Origin: Photobacterium arenosum
GTDB taxonomy: Bacteria; Pseudomonadota; Gammaproteobacteria; Enterobacterales; Vibrionaceae
Assembly (NCBI RefSeq): GCF_014841115.1
Contig: NZ_JACYTP010000004.1
Coordinates: 1 to 64,000 of the forward strand
Length of the DNA stretch: 64,000 nt
Direction of reading: 5' to 3'
The notes under the pieces were generated by a model. The model was not told the origin of the DNA, ran no database searches, and was given only the letters and a program-made list of their open reading frames with translations. A program made the position numbers and the translations under genes. Below, piece by piece: positions 38,177 through 49,302 of the stretch (within the stretch, counting starts at the first letter, position 1; every line of letters starts with the position of its first letter).

Positions 38177-38471
38177 TGAGATTTAATTTCCTGTGTTCAT
38201 GATATAGCGCAAAGGTGTCCAGACCGGCCCTGCCGTCCCCGCAATAAAGGCTGCTATGATAAAGCAATTTCTGCTTATCGGCATCTCTATGGGGCTCTGT
38301 AATCATCGGACCGGATAAATTCATTATTGTTTTTTCTGCTATTATGCCGCGAGGTCTTTATCGGACGGCGCTGTGCTTTATGACAGCAAGTCACGCTGAC
38401 AGACCTATCTCTTTTCGTAAGACTAGACGGCATTCGTGGGCACAATTTAGCAAATTACCAGAGAGTATAAC

Positions 38472-39326
38472 ATGCAGGTGTTGGGCAAGATTTTAGGGGC
38501 ATTTTTTGGTTTCCTTCTTGGTGGACCTATCGGGTTGTTATTAGGCATCTTTTTGGGTCATAAGTTCGATCGGGCGCGTGCCGGTGTTTATCAGGGCGGC
38601 AGTTTTGGTCGTTTTAGCCAGGGTCAGGCAGATCAGCATGAACGTCAGGCGGCGTTTTTTCATGCGGCGTTTGCTGTGATGGGTCATATGGCCAAGGCGA
38701 AAGGCCGGGTGACCCAGGATGAAATCCGCGTCGCCAGCGCGATTATGGACCGAATGCAGCTGCATGGTGATGCCCGCCGGCTGGCTCAGGAAGCTTTTCG
38801 TGACGGCAAATCAGAAGATTTCCCCCTTCAGGAAGTGCTGGCCAGGGTGCGTCAGCAAGGGACGGGGCGGCTTGATTTGTTGCAGTTTTTTCTCGAATTG
38901 CAGATCCAGGCCGCGTTTGCCGACGGCAGCCTGCATCCGAAAGAACGTCAGTTACTGTTCGTGATTGGCCGTGCCCTGGGTTTTTCCGATCAGCAGCTGG
39001 AAAGGCGGCTGCATATGCAAGAAGCGGCGTTTCGCTTTCAGCAGGGCGGGGGCTTTTATCGCCAGCAGTCACAGCAACAGCAGGGCGGTTTTCGACAGGC
39101 ACCAACCCGGGATCAGCTCAGTGATGCGTATGAACTGCTGGGCGTCGAACAACAGGCCAGTCCGAAAGATCTGAAACGGGCTTACCGCAAACTGATGAAC
39201 GAGCACCATCCTGACAAACTGGCGGCCAAAGGTTTACCGCCAGAGATGATGGAGCTGGCAAAGCAGAAAGCCCAGGAACTGACGGCAGCTTACGAGCTGA
39301 TAAAAAAAGAAAAAGGCTTTAAGTAA
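38472..39326 (+). CDS. djlA: membrane-anchored co-chaperone DjlA
   Basis: The protein has 284 residues. The N-terminal helix is Gly-rich (ILGAFFGFLLGGPIGLLLGI), as in E. coli DjlA where it mediates dimerisation. A TerB-like domain follows at about 55-180. A Gln-rich linker (about 195-215) joins the C-terminal J domain with AYRKLMNEHHPDKLAAKG carrying HPD. It stimulates DnaK. The divergent gap to lptD (38177-38471) holds both promoters and no ORF I would support. Confidence 0.95.
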   Translation: MQVLGKILGAFFGFLLGGPIGLLLGIFLGHKFDRARAGVYQGGSFGRFSQGQADQHERQAAFFHAAFAVMGHMAKAKGRVTQDEIRVASAIMDRMQLHGDARRLAQEAFRDGKSEDFPLQEVLARVRQQGTGRLDLLQFFLELQIQAAFADGSLHPKERQLLFVIGRALGFSDQQLERRLHMQEAAFRFQQGGGFYRQQSQQQQGGFRQAPTRDQLSDAYELLGVEQQASPKDLKRAYRKLMNEHHPDKLAAKGLPPEMMELAKQKAQELTAAYELIKKEKGFK

Positions 39327-39339
39327 GTGGCCAGACCCC

Positions 39340-40293
39340 TCAGACACAGTGCTGAGGGTGGCCGGCGACAAAGCCTTCCAGATTGTCGATCAGCTGATTG
39401 GCCAGCGCCTGAATGGCCGAGTCCGCTCCCCAGGCCACATGGGGTGTCAGCAGCAGGTTTGGCAACGCTGCGTTTGCCAGCAGCGGGTTAGATTCGTCGG
39501 CGGGCTCCTGGGTAAACACATCGCACCCGGCACCGCCCAGGTGGCCGGATCGCAGTGCTTCAACCAGATCCTCTTCGTTAACCAGTCCGCCGCGGCCGGT
39601 ATTGATCAGCAGGCTGCCGGGCTTCATTTGTGCCAGTTCCGGTGCCGCAATCAAATTGGTTGTTTCCTCACTGAGCGGACAGTGCAGCGTAATTGTATCG
39701 GCGGTTTGCAGCACCTGCTCAAAAGGCAGGTAACCGTCGCGGCATGATGCTGCGCCTTTGCGTTCAGCAAATACCACCTTCATACCAAGGGCTGAGGCCA
39801 GTTTAGCGACCGCCTGTCCCAGACTGCCGCTGCCGATCACCCCCAGTGTGCTGCCGGCCACATCGCCAATCGGGTGGCTGAAAAAGCAAAATTGTTTCTT
39901 CTCCTGCCAGACGCCGGCCTGAATATCTCTGTGGTACGCGAACAGGTTGCGTTTGAGCGCAAACAGCATGGCAATGACGTGCTCTGGCACCGAGCCGGTG
40001 GCATAACCGCGAATGTTACTGACCACTATGCCGTGTCCGCGGCAGTAGTCCAGATCGACATTATTGGTGCCTGTGGCGGCAATGGCGATCATTTTCAGCT
40101 GCGGCAACTGACGCAGAGTGTCAGCATTGAGCACGACTTTATTGGTGATGGCTATGGTGGCCTGTTGCAGCCGTTCAGCAACCTGCGCCGAAGAGGTGAT
40201 CGGGTATTCCTGCCAGTGGTGCGCAAAGGCCGGGCGGGGCAGGGTGATCTGATGGGGGATGGTATCGCGGTCGAGAAAAACTATCTGGTGCAT
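39340..40293 (-). CDS. D-2-hydroxyacid dehydrogenase
   Basis: From ATG 40293 (AGGGAG upstream) the protein has 317 residues. The NAD-binding site is LGVIGSGSLGQAVAKLASALGMKVVFAE. Catalytic Arg, Glu and His are in LLINTGRGGLVNEEDLV, GAGCDVFTQEP and LLTPHVAWGA. The sequence is closest to glycerate/hydroxypyruvate reductase types, but the substrate is not certain. It is convergent with djlA, 13 bases between stops. Confidence 0.92.
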   Translation of the reverse strand: MHQIVFLDRDTIPHQITLPRPAFAHHWQEYPITSSAQVAERLQQATIAITNKVVLNADTLRQLPQLKMIAIAATGTNNVDLDYCRGHGIVVSNIRGYATGSVPEHVIAMLFALKRNLFAYHRDIQAGVWQEKKQFCFFSHPIGDVAGSTLGVIGSGSLGQAVAKLASALGMKVVFAERKGAASCRDGYLPFEQVLQTADTITLHCPLSEETTNLIAAPELAQMKPGSLLINTGRGGLVNEEDLVEALRSGHLGGAGCDVFTQEPADESNPLLANAALPNLLLTPHVAWGADSAIQALANQLIDNLEGFVAGHPQHCV

Positions 40294-40416
40294 CACTCTG
40301 GCTCCCTGCTGATGCGTGTGGTTGATGGCACACAGTAAACACCAGCGGGTGGCAGGCTGCAAGTTGGGCAAACAAGTCTGCCGACTCAGAGGTCGGCAGC
40401 TAAGGCCGGTTGTACT

Positions 40417-41109
40417 TTACAGCGTCCGCTCGGGCGCGTCGGAATAGAATTCGCACGGTGCGAACACATGACGTGCTTCGTTGCTGTAGGGGTGGAAAAA
40501 GCTCAGTTCCGCCGCGTGCAGTTGCAGGCGGGGGGCCAGTGCTTTGGCCTGATCGTGGGCATAGAAACCATCGCCCAGGATCGGGTGGCCCAGCGCCAGC
40601 ATGTGAACGCGAAGCTGATGAGATCGTCCTGTGACCGGGCGCAGTCTGACTAAGCTGCTCTGGCCGTCACTGGCAATCACCTCATAATGGGTCACCGAGG
40701 GTTTGCCGTCGTTAAAGCAGACTTTCTGTATCGGGCGGTTGGGCCAGTCGCAAATCAGCGGCAGATCTATGGTGCCGCTTGGCTGCTCTGGCGTGCCCCA
40801 GACCCGGGCGTAATAGACTTTTTCGGTCTGACGATCACGGAACTGGGCTTTGAGGTGCCGTTCGGCATCCTTGTTGAGCGACAGTATGATCAGGCCGGAA
40901 GTGGCCATGTCCAGACGATGCACAATCTGCGCTTTGGGATGCTCGGCCAGCACGCGGTTAAACACGCTGTCGGCATGAGCCGGATCGCGGCCGGGATTTG
41001 ACAGCAAACCGGAAGGCTTGTTGACGGCTATGATATCGCGGTCGACATACAGAACATCCAGCCAGGGATCGGTAGGCGGGTTATAGTCCAGCGGTGGTAA
41101 GGGGTTCAT
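40417..41109 (-). CDS. rluA: rRNA/tRNA pseudouridine synthase RluA
   Basis: The protein has 230 residues, the length of RluA. Catalytic Asp lies in IVHRLDMATSGLIIL, and [27 protein letters not shown] is the C-terminal signature. In E. coli RluA modifies U746 of 23S rRNA and U32 of several tRNAs. It sits after rapA on the same strand, as in other gammaproteobacteria. Confidence 0.94.
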   Translation of the reverse strand: MNPLPPLDYNPPTDPWLDVLYVDRDIIAVNKPSGLLSNPGRDPAHADSVFNRVLAEHPKAQIVHRLDMATSGLIILSLNKDAERHLKAQFRDRQTEKVYYARVWGTPEQPSGTIDLPLICDWPNRPIQKVCFNDGKPSVTHYEVIASDGQSSLVRLRPVTGRSHQLRVHMLALGHPILGDGFYAHDQAKALAPRLQLHAAELSFFHPYSNEARHVFAPCEFYSDAPERTL

Positions 41110-41198
41110 GTTCGGGCTATCTCAGGTTGTACGCACAGGCAGCGGCGAAATGGTAACACAGGGCGGCAGGGAGTACCTACCGCCCGGATATTGCCGTA

Positions 41199-44114
41199 TC
41201 AGTTATGGCTGACGGCGATGACACGCAGCGAATCGAGCTGAATCTGGGCTTTGCTGATGTAAGCGGTCAGATCCTGAATCTGGCTTTGCAGCAACTCCAG
41301 CTCATCGTCCCGGATGTTAGGGTTAACGGACTTCAGGGCCTGCAGACGGGCCAGCTCTGCCCCTAAGGTGTTTTCCATATCCTGTTGCGCGGCCTGGCGC
41401 ACTTTGGCCAGCTCAGGTTCGATCAGCTGATCGCCAGCGGCAATCAGGGCATGGATGTCTCTCTGGACCGAATTCACCAGTTTGCTGCCCAGATGACGGT
41501 TGACCGGACTCAGCTGGCGGTTGAAGCCTTCGAACTCGACTTTATCCGACAGATTATTGCCTTTGGCATCCAGCAGGATACGGATAGGCGTGTGCGGCAG
41601 GAAGCGGCCGATGCCGGATTGTTTCGGTGCCTGGGCATCGACCACGTACACCAGCTCCAGCAACAGTGTGCCGGCGGGCAGTGCCTTGTTCTTGAGCAAA
41701 GACACCGCAGTGGTGCCGACACCTTCCGACAGCAGCAGATCAATCCCGCCCTGAATCATAGGGTGTTCCCAGCTGATAAAGTGCATGTCTTCACGCGACA
41801 GCGCGGTATCACGGTCAAAGGTAATGGTGCAGCCATCCTGCGGCAAACCCGGGAAACTCGATACCAGCATGTGCTCAGACGGGGTGATAACCAGGGCATT
41901 TTCGCCTCTGTCATCCTGATTGAGGCCCACAGTGTCAAACAGCCCCAGCGCGAAGGTCACCAGATTGGTATCGCCGTCTTTGGCGGCAATCTGCTCGACC
42001 AGCTCACGGGCGGCATCGCCACCGTTGGAATGGATCTCCAGCAGACGGTCGCGGCCCTGTTCCATTTTGCTCTTCAGCTCAGTGTGCATGCGGGCGCTGT
42101 CGGCAATCAGCGAGTCCAGCGCCTCAGCGCTATGGTTTTCACTGGCCAGCAGAGTGATCAACTGCGGCTGAATGGCTTCATACACAGCACGGCCTGTCGG
42201 GCAGGTTTCTTCAAAGGCATTGAGGCCCTCGTTATACCAGTGCGCCAGCAGCGCTTGCGAGGTGCCCTGCAGGTGCGGCACATGGATCTCGATATCCCTT
42301 TGCTGGCCGATGCGGTCCAGACGGCCGATACGCTGTTCCAGCAGATCCGGGTTGTTCGGCAGGTCGAACATTACCAGCTGGTTGGCAAACTGGAAATTGC
42401 GGCCTTCAGAGCCGATTTCAGAGCACAGCAGCACCTGCGCGCCGTCTTCTGTCTGAGCGAAGTAAGCGGCCGCTTTGTCGCGGTCGAGAATTGACATGCC
42501 TTCGTGGAACACAGTGGCCCGGATGCCTTCTTTTTCGCGCAGTGCCTGCTCCAGATTGAGCGCGGTTTGCGCGCGGGAGCAGATCACCAGCACTTTTTCA
42601 TTGCGGTTGGCTTTGAGGAAATCCAGCAGCCAGCTCACCCGCGGGTCGAAGTTCCACCAGGTGGCCGATTCGCCTTCAAATTCCTGATAAATATCTTCCG
42701 GGTACAGCAGCTTGAGCACTTTTTCTTCTTCGCTGATTTTCCCCATCATCATGCCGGCGACACGCATGGCCGTGCTGTACTGAGACGGCATCGCCAGCGG
42801 GTACAGATTGAGGTGACGCTGAGGAAAGCCCTGCACCGCTGCACGGGTGTTACGGAACAGCACGCGACCGGTACCGTGGCGGTCCATCAGGTTGTCGACC
42901 AGCTCCTGTCGCGCGGCATGCTGGGCGTGTTCGTCGCCCTGCGTGGTCAGTGTGTCCAGCAGCGGGGCAATGTCCTGCTCTGGCAGCAGATTGATCAGTG
43001 TCGCGCGGCTGTCGTCGTCCAGTTTTTTGCCGGCCAGCAGGTCTGACACGGCATCGGCGACCGGGGCGTACTGGCGCTCTTCATCGAGAAAGGCATCGTA
43101 GTCGTAGAAGCGATCCGGGTCGAGCAGGCGCAGGCGGGCGAAGTGGCTCTGATGGCCCAGCTGATCCGGCGTGGCCGTCAGCAGCAGGCAGCCCGGGGTT
43201 TTCTCGGCCAGGGCTTCCACCACCTGGTACTCACGGCTTGGCGCCTCTTCACTCCACACCAGGTGGTGGGCTTCATCGACTACCAGCAGATCCCAGTCGG
43301 CGTCCAGCGCCTGTTCGAAACGGCGGCGGCTCTTGCGCAGAAAATCCAGTGAGCACAGCACGTATTGCGCGGTATCAAACGGATTGGCCGCATCGGCAAT
43401 GGCCTCGACACAGCGCTCTTCATCGAAGATAGAAAAATACAGGTTGAAGCGGCGCATCATCTCAACCAGCCACTGATGCTGCAGGGTTTCCGGCACCAGG
43501 ATCAGAATACGCTCAGCGCGTCCCGCCAGCACCTGCTGGTGGATGATCATCCCGGCTTCAATGGTTTTACCCAGGCCCACTTCGTCGGCCAGCAGGACAC
43601 GGGGGGCAAAACGGCGGCCCACTTCATGGGCGATGAACAGCTGGTGCGGGATCAGGCCGGCACGCATCCCGCACAAGCCGCGCAGCGGGCTCTTGTGCTG
43701 CTGGTGCTGGTTTTTCAGGGCACGGTAGCGCAGGGCGAAACGGTCCATGCGGTCAATCTGACCGGCGAACAGCTTGTCCTGCGGCTTGTTAAAACGAATC
43801 TGGTTGCTGAGGAAGATTTCGCGCAACGATACATTTTCTTCCCCGGTATCGGTACGGGTGCCGACATAGGTCAGCACCCCTTGTTGTTCTTCCACTTGCT
43901 CGACCCTGAGCGACCAGCCTTCCTGACTCTCAGTCACATCACCGGCGTTGAACATCACGCGGGTGACAGGGGCATCATGGCGGGCATACACGCGATTCTC
44001 TTCGCTGGCGGCAAACATAAGGGTGACAGTACGCGCATCCATGGCGGCCACAGTTCCTAACCCTAAATCACTTTCCGTGTCACTGATCCAGCGTTGACCC
44101 AAAGCAAATGGCAT
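41199..44114 (-). CDS. rapA: RNA polymerase-associated SWI2/SNF2 ATPase RapA
   Basis: The protein has 971 residues, starting [23 protein letters not shown]-terminal Tudor-like domains come first. The SNF2 motor has [20 protein letters not shown] (motif I), [10 protein letters not shown] (motif II), LLLTATP (III) and [13 protein letters not shown] with [11 protein letters not shown] (V, VI). RapA recycles RNA polymerase from stalled complexes. Length matches E. coli (968). The gap to the PhoH gene (44115-44401) has only regulatory sequence as far as I can tell. Confidence 0.97.
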   Translation of the reverse strand: MPFALGQRWISDTESDLGLGTVAAMDARTVTLMFAASEENRVYARHDAPVTRVMFNAGDVTESQEGWSLRVEQVEEQQGVLTYVGTRTDTGEENVSLREIFLSNQIRFNKPQDKLFAGQIDRMDRFALRYRALKNQHQQHKSPLRGLCGMRAGLIPHQLFIAHEVGRRFAPRVLLADEVGLGKTIEAGMIIHQQVLAGRAERILILVPETLQHQWLVEMMRRFNLYFSIFDEERCVEAIADAANPFDTAQYVLCSLDFLRKSRRRFEQALDADWDLLVVDEAHHLVWSEEAPSREYQVVEALAEKTPGCLLLTATPDQLGHQSHFARLRLLDPDRFYDYDAFLDEERQYAPVADAVSDLLAGKKLDDDSRATLINLLPEQDIAPLLDTLTTQGDEHAQHAARQELVDNLMDRHGTGRVLFRNTRAAVQGFPQRHLNLYPLAMPSQYSTAMRVAGMMMGKISEEEKVLKLLYPEDIYQEFEGESATWWNFDPRVSWLLDFLKANRNEKVLVICSRAQTALNLEQALREKEGIRATVFHEGMSILDRDKAAAYFAQTEDGAQVLLCSEIGSEGRNFQFANQLVMFDLPNNPDLLEQRIGRLDRIGQQRDIEIHVPHLQGTSQALLAHWYNEGLNAFEETCPTGRAVYEAIQPQLITLLASENHSAEALDSLIADSARMHTELKSKMEQGRDRLLEIHSNGGDAARELVEQIAAKDGDTNLVTFALGLFDTVGLNQDDRGENALVITPSEHMLVSSFPGLPQDGCTITFDRDTALSREDMHFISWEHPMIQGGIDLLLSEGVGTTAVSLLKNKALPAGTLLLELVYVVDAQAPKQSGIGRFLPHTPIRILLDAKGNNLSDKVEFEGFNRQLSPVNRHLGSKLVNSVQRDIHALIAAGDQLIEPELAKVRQAAQQDMENTLGAELARLQALKSVNPNIRDDELELLQSQIQDLTAYISKAQIQLDSLRVIAVSHN

Positions 44115-44401
44115 AGTGGAAAAAACCTTCTAAATATTTGAAATCAAGGAGAATTGGATCCCGGCGACGATGAATAAATCAACTACACTGAAATTAAGTG
44201 TAAGCCACAAATGGCGCCGGCAAAAAAGGGGGCTAATGGTACTGCATGATGGGAGCCAGGTCACGGGCTAAGTGATGGACCCATCAAGTGAGAAAATTGT
44301 CACAATATTTTCATTTTTTGCGGTCATTAATGAAAAGCGGGTTTAGGCTTATTAATGATAGCCTTTGCCAATGGCTATTTCAGGTGAACAAGGAGACGTC
44401 T

Positions 44402-45778
44402 ATGGACGATGCTGATAGGAAAGTCTTTGTACTTGATACCAACATCCTGTTACATGAACCCCTCGCCATCTACTCTTTCAAAGAGCACGACGTAGTGATT
44501 CCCATGACGGTCCTGGAAGAACTCGACCGGATCAAAGACAGCAAACGCGACGTTGCCCGCGATGCCCGTGTTGCTATCCGCGCCCTCGAAGATATCTTCC
44601 ACGATGCCACGCCGGAACAAATCTCAGCCGGGATCCCCCTGACTGAGCAAGGTGATCACAAAGGCCGTATCGCGATTTTCGCCGATTACGAAATCCACGA
44701 AACTGTGCATGCCTTTGCCGACAAGGCCGGTGACAACCGTATTCTCAATGGGGTGCTCTACCTCCAGAATCATTATGCGCCGCGCAAGGTGGTGCTGATC
44801 ACTAAAGACATCAATATGCGCCTGCGTGCCAAAGGCGCCGGGGTGTTTTACGTCGACGATTACCGGTCAGATCAGCTGATTGATGATGTCAGCCTGCTGA
44901 CCAAAGGGTTCCACCGCTATCCGGCCAGTTTCTGGGAGCGTGTGGGTGAGTGCCATTCTGAAAAACGCGGCCGTTCGACCTTGCATACGCTGCCGCAAGA
45001 GCTGTTTGATTCGCCTTTCGTCAACCAGTACCTGATTGATGAAGATACCGATTTCGCTGCCCGGATTCAGAGTCTGGACGGGGAAATGGTCACCCTGAAA
45101 GATCTGGGGCATGAGCGCCTGATGCACCGCCAGGCATGGGGTATTCATCCGAAGAACATTTATCAGGGAATGGCGATGGACGCGCTGCTCGATCCTGATA
45201 TCGATCTGGTGATCCTGACCGGCCCGGCCGGGTGTGGTAAGACGATCCTCGCGATGGCTGCCGCACTGGAGCTGGTGATAGAAAAAGGCATGTACGACAA
45301 GATCATTGTCACCCGCAATACCCCGGACATTGCTGAATCTATCGGTTTCCTGCCGGGCACGGAAGAAGAGAAAATGATGCCCTGGCTGGCGGCAGTGACA
45401 GACACCATGGAGGCCTTGCATAAGCACGATGTCTGCACTGACGGTTCGATGAAATATATCTTCGAAAAAGCCAATATCCAGTTCAAATCGATTAACTTTA
45501 TGCGCGGCCGCTCTATCCAGAACGCTTTCGTGTTGCTGGATGAGTGTCAGAACCTGACCGCGTCGCAAATCAAGACCATCATCACCCGCTGTGGTGAGGG
45601 CACTAAGCTGGTCTGTTCCGGTAATCTGGCGCAGATCGATTCCACTTACCTGTCGCCTGTGACATCAGGCTTAACCTATATCGTTGAACGATTTAAGAAT
45701 TTCGAGGGCAGCGCCAACATTTACCTCAATGGTGTGGTGCGCAGCCGTCTGGCGGAATTTGCTGAAGAAAATCTGTAA
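44402..45778 (+). CDS. PIN-PhoH fusion ATPase
   Basis: From ATG 44402 (AAGGAG 7 bases upstream) the protein has 458 residues. The PIN nuclease-like domain begins KVFVLDTNILLHEPLAIYSF and has EELDRIKDSKRDVARDAR. The PhoH ATPase domain has Walker A GPAGCGKTILAMAAA and Walker B VLLDECQNLT. Such PhoH2 proteins were shown in mycobacteria to have RNA helicase and ribonuclease activity. The frame from 44288 is longer but its start lacks an SD. It is divergent from rapA. Confidence 0.92.
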   Translation: MDDADRKVFVLDTNILLHEPLAIYSFKEHDVVIPMTVLEELDRIKDSKRDVARDARVAIRALEDIFHDATPEQISAGIPLTEQGDHKGRIAIFADYEIHETVHAFADKAGDNRILNGVLYLQNHYAPRKVVLITKDINMRLRAKGAGVFYVDDYRSDQLIDDVSLLTKGFHRYPASFWERVGECHSEKRGRSTLHTLPQELFDSPFVNQYLIDEDTDFAARIQSLDGEMVTLKDLGHERLMHRQAWGIHPKNIYQGMAMDALLDPDIDLVILTGPAGCGKTILAMAAALELVIEKGMYDKIIVTRNTPDIAESIGFLPGTEEEKMMPWLAAVTDTMEALHKHDVCTDGSMKYIFEKANIQFKSINFMRGRSIQNAFVLLDECQNLTASQIKTIITRCGEGTKLVCSGNLAQIDSTYLSPVTSGLTYIVERFKNFEGSANIYLNGVVRSRLAEFAEENL

Positions 45779-45815
45779 TTCACTGGGCGGGATCCGCTGA
45801 GCGGATCTTAAGCAT

Positions 45816-46541
45816 TCATCGCCCGAGGTACTTCCTTAATCTTTCATCTTCCGGCTCCCCCAGCACTTGCTGGGTGGGGCCGCATACCCGGATTTCACCC
45901 TGCTCGACAAAGGCACAGTGATCGGCAATCTTCAGCGCATCGTCCGGACTGTGGGTGATCATCAGCACAGTGATCCCGGCTTCCTTGGCCAGACTGGCGA
46001 TCAGATCCAGCATTTCCTGCCGCAGCGCCGGATCCAGTGCGGAAAACGGCTCATCGAGCAACAGCAGAGGTCGGTGTCTGACCAGGCTGCGTGCCACGGC
46101 CACCCGCTGTTTCTGGCCGCCGGACAGCTGCTCAGGCAGGCGATCCAGATAATGAGCGATGCCGACCCGCGCTGCCGCATCTTTGACCTGAGCCTGATCA
46201 GCGGTGCTGAGGCGCAGCCCGGGATGGATACCCAGAGCAATATTGTCAAACACGCTCAGATGCGGAAACAGGTTGTGATCCTGAAACAGGATCGACAGCG
46301 GCCGCTCGGCCGGATTCTGCCTGTCGATCACTTCACCGTTGATCCTCAGTTCGCCGCTGTCCGGCTTGAGAAAACCGGCGATCATCGCCAGCAGGGTACT
46401 TTTGCCCGCCCCGCTGGGGCCGATCACCGCCAGAATATCTCCCTGCGCGACCGACAAATCAAAGCTGAGCTGCATAGACTCCTGATTTTGGTGACGGTAG
46501 CAATGGCTCAGTTGAGATAAAGAGAGCATAGGTGAGATCAT
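45816..46541 (-). CDS. thiQ: thiamine ABC transporter ATP-binding protein
   Basis: The protein has 241 residues, starting 3 bases after the thiP stop. Walker A is GPSGAGKST, the signature is EQLSGGQKQRVAVARSLV, and Walker B is PLLLLDEPFSALDPALRQEM. It powers uptake of thiamine and its phosphates with ThiB and ThiP. An ATG four codons later (46529) is a possible alternative start. It is the last gene of the riboswitch-controlled operon. Confidence 0.93.
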   Translation of the reverse strand: MISPMLSLSQLSHCYRHQNQESMQLSFDLSVAQGDILAVIGPSGAGKSTLLAMIAGFLKPDSGELRINGEVIDRQNPAERPLSILFQDHNLFPHLSVFDNIALGIHPGLRLSTADQAQVKDAAARVGIAHYLDRLPEQLSGGQKQRVAVARSLVRHRPLLLLDEPFSALDPALRQEMLDLIASLAKEAGITVLMITHSPDDALKIADHCAFVEQGEIRVCGPTQQVLGEPEDERLRKYLGR

Positions 46542-46544
46542 AAG

Positions 46545-48158
46545 TTATCCGTTAGCAGTGCGGTCAGACGAGGGATGTCGGGACAATAACAGGCTTTCCA
46601 CCACAGTGAAAATACCCAGGCTGAGCAAGAGCAGCAGCAGGGCGGCAACGGCGGCAGCATCCATCTGATAGCTGTCCATCAGCTGGAATAGGTACAGGGG
46701 CAGGGTCTGAAAATCCTGGCTGCCGAACAGCGCAATGGCACCCAGATCGCCCAGTGACAACACGAAGCTGATCGCCATCGCCTGGGCCATAGGTTTGCGC
46801 AGTGCCCGCCATTCCACCAGATACAGGCGCGACAGGCCGCGCATGCCCAAACTCTGGCACAGCGGGTTGTATTGCTGCGCGAGATGCAGCATTGGCTGGC
46901 TCAGGGTTTTGATGACATAAGGCAGTGCCATCAGGGCATTGACGGCCACTACCACCCAGAAGGCCGAGGCAAAGACGTCGGTGAATTCGCGCAGCAGCAG
47001 AAACAGACCTGTGCTGATCACCAGCCCGGGTGTGACCAGAATAATGGTACCGATCAGCTCCAGCCCGTCGGCAGAGAGGCGGTAGCGCTGCAGCCGCCAG
47101 TAACGGCTGGCACAGAGTATGGCGATACCGCTGATCAGTGCCAGCAGGCAGGCCAGCAGCGCGATTTGCAATGAATGGCTGATCGCCTGCCACAGGGCGG
47201 GGGTGCTCAGCAGCTGTGGCAGCTGGTCATTGAGCCCGGCGCTCAGTACTGCCAGCATAGGCGGCAGTACCAGCAGCAGTACTAAGCCAATCCAGCATCC
47301 GTCCCATATCCTTGCTGTGCGACTGTCGAGATAATTCGGATGCCCCTGGCGGACCCGGCCGCTGAGTGTGGACAGCGGTTTGGCAAAGCGCTGGCTGAAC
47401 AACACCATCGAGCAGCACAGTAGCATCTGCCATAATGCCAGCATGGCACCAGCGGCTAAATCAAAGTCGTATCTCAGCGCCTGATAGATGGCCAGCTCAA
47501 TCGTGGTGGCTTTCGGGCCGCCGCCCAGCGACATAATCACCGCAAAGCTGGTAAAGCACAGCATGAACACCAGCCCGGCGATCTGAGGCAGTTGCTGACG
47601 CAGCCGCGGCCAGGCAACCAGCCGGAACAGTGGCCAGCCTTTCATGCCCAGGTGGGCTGCAAGCTGATGCTGTTCGGCCGGAATACTTTCCAGGCTTTGC
47701 AACAGCAACCGGCTCGCCAGCGGCAGGTTGAGAAAGACATGAGCGAGCAGAATGCCGTTCAGACCGTAGATGCTGAACGGCAGGGTCATGTCCAGCCTTG
47801 CCAGTGCTTGTGCCAGCAAACCGCTGTTGCCATAGATAGCCAGCAAACCAAACACCGCCACCAGTACCGGCAGCACCACCGTCATGGCAAACAACCTGAG
47901 TAATACAGTCCGGCCCGGAAAACGCCGCCGGGACAGGGCGTAAGCAACAGGGATTGCCGGAATCACACTGAGCAGAGTTGATAACAGGGCCTGTTTAAAG
48001 CTGAAGACCGTGACATGACGCAGGTAAGGATCCTGCCACAAGCTGAGCGGTTGCAGTTCGGTGGCCTGACTCAGCAGCGCGCTGAGCGCTCCGCCGACCA
48101 CAAGCAGTATCAGCCCGGCGCTTAACAGGCCGGGCAGGCTGGAACGGGAGAGTAACAA
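46545..48158 (-). CDS. thiP: thiamine ABC transporter permease
   Basis: The protein has 537 residues with twelve or so helices. It is a duplicated BPD-type permease, with the two EAA-like loops near QLAAHLGMKGWPLFRLVAWPRLRQQLPQ and CQSLGMRGLSRLYLVEWRALRKP. It pairs with ThiQ and the receptor ThiB. The gene follows thiB by 27 bases. Confidence 0.94.
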   Translation of the reverse strand: MLLSRSSLPGLLSAGLILLVVGGALSALLSQATELQPLSLWQDPYLRHVTVFSFKQALLSTLLSVIPAIPVAYALSRRRFPGRTVLLRLFAMTVVLPVLVAVFGLLAIYGNSGLLAQALARLDMTLPFSIYGLNGILLAHVFLNLPLASRLLLQSLESIPAEQHQLAAHLGMKGWPLFRLVAWPRLRQQLPQIAGLVFMLCFTSFAVIMSLGGGPKATTIELAIYQALRYDFDLAAGAMLALWQMLLCCSMVLFSQRFAKPLSTLSGRVRQGHPNYLDSRTARIWDGCWIGLVLLLVLPPMLAVLSAGLNDQLPQLLSTPALWQAISHSLQIALLACLLALISGIAILCASRYWRLQRYRLSADGLELIGTIILVTPGLVISTGLFLLLREFTDVFASAFWVVVAVNALMALPYVIKTLSQPMLHLAQQYNPLCQSLGMRGLSRLYLVEWRALRKPMAQAMAISFVLSLGDLGAIALFGSQDFQTLPLYLFQLMDSYQMDAAAVAALLLLLLSLGIFTVVESLLLSRHPSSDRTANG

Positions 48159-48185
48159 GAGCTGTCCTATTGCACTACAGTTGCA

Positions 48186-49172
48186 TTACTGGGTCAGGGC
48201 CGTCTGCCACTCGCGAATCCAGCTTTTACGCTCTTTCGCGACTTCATCGGCGGAAAATTCCAGCGACTTGGCAGGCAAGGTCAGGCTGCTGAACCCTTCA
48301 GGCAGCTCCTGGCCGGTGACCGGATACATCCAGTTGCCCGTTGGAATGTGTGACTGGAAGCCCGGCGTCAGGATGAAGTTAAGAAACTGCTCGGCCAGCT
48401 CACTGTTGCGGCTGTTTTTGAGCTTAGCGGCAACTTCCACCTGCATATAGTGGCCTTCGCTGAAGTTGGCGGCTTTGTACTTGTCTTCTTGTTCGGCAAT
48501 CAGGTGGTAGGCCGGTGATGTGGTGTAAGAGAGCACCAGATCGGCTTCGCCGTTGAGGAACATGCTGTAAGCCTCTGACCAGCCTTTGGTCACAGTCACG
48601 GTTTTTTTCGCCAGTTGCTGCCAGGCAGTGGCGGCTTGGTCACCATAGACAGATTTCACCCACAGCATCAGACCCTGTCCCGGCGTTGAGGTACGGGGAT
48701 CCTGGTAAATCATCGTCAGATCGTCGCGCTCAACCAGCGCTTTCAGGCTGTCTGGCGGGTTATTCAGTTTCTTGCTGTCATAAATGAAAGCGAAGTAACC
48801 GTAATCGAAAGGGACAAAGGTGTCATCTTGCCAGCCGCCCGGAATAGTGACCGCCGCGGTATCCACCTGGTGAGTGGTCAGCAGCCCGGTTTTTTTGGCT
48901 TCCGTCATCAGGTTGTTATCCAGCCCTAACAGCAGGTCGGCTTTGCTGCTTTTGCCTTCCAGACGGACACGGTTGAGGATGGATACACCATCGTCCAGGG
49001 CGACAAACTGCAGATCGCAGCCGCACTCTTTCTCAAACGCGGTTTCGATGGCCGGACCCGGTCCCCAATCCGCGGTAAAAGAGCTGTAGGTGTAAACCGT
49101 CAAGGTCGGTTGAGCGGCGGCGGCAGACGTGGCGGCAGCCAGCAGGGGTAAGGTTAACAGTAAGTGTTTCAC
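48186..49172 (-). CDS. thiB: thiamine-binding periplasmic protein
   Basis: The protein has 328 residues with a signal peptide, MKHLLLTLPLLAAATSAAAA. The TbpA signature includes LTVYTYSSFTADWGPGPAIETAFEKECGC and DLLLGLDNNLM. It binds thiamine, TMP and TPP in the periplasm for ThiPQ. It is the first gene behind the TPP riboswitch, with a leader of about 130 bases between. Confidence 0.95.
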   Translation of the reverse strand: MKHLLLTLPLLAAATSAAAAQPTLTVYTYSSFTADWGPGPAIETAFEKECGCDLQFVALDDGVSILNRVRLEGKSSKADLLLGLDNNLMTEAKKTGLLTTHQVDTAAVTIPGGWQDDTFVPFDYGYFAFIYDSKKLNNPPDSLKALVERDDLTMIYQDPRTSTPGQGLMLWVKSVYGDQAATAWQQLAKKTVTVTKGWSEAYSMFLNGEADLVLSYTTSPAYHLIAEQEDKYKAANFSEGHYMQVEVAAKLKNSRNSELAEQFLNFILTPGFQSHIPTGNWMYPVTGQELPEGFSSLTLPAKSLEFSADEVAKERKSWIREWQTALTQ

Positions 49173-49302
49173 AAAGCGCTCCTGAGTTCCTGTAAGACAG
49201 GGAATTCCGATTTCTTCAAGGCGCGGGGTTGAGTGAGAGGGAAGGTTTCCGGAAAGGCACGAACCGGGGATAAAGGTGTGCTTTCTTGTCTCTCAGTTTT
49301 TC

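Noticed and set aside
41385-42494. Long open frame (369 codons) on the plus strand inside rapA
   Set aside because: It is exactly antisense to conserved SNF2 ATPase sequence, has no SD or family resemblance, and is rich in Gln/His/Arg, as mirror frames of such genes are.
44170-44271. 33-codon ORF (MNKSTTLKLS...) between rapA and the PhoH gene
   Set aside because: No ribosome site and no membrane or domain character; probably chance.
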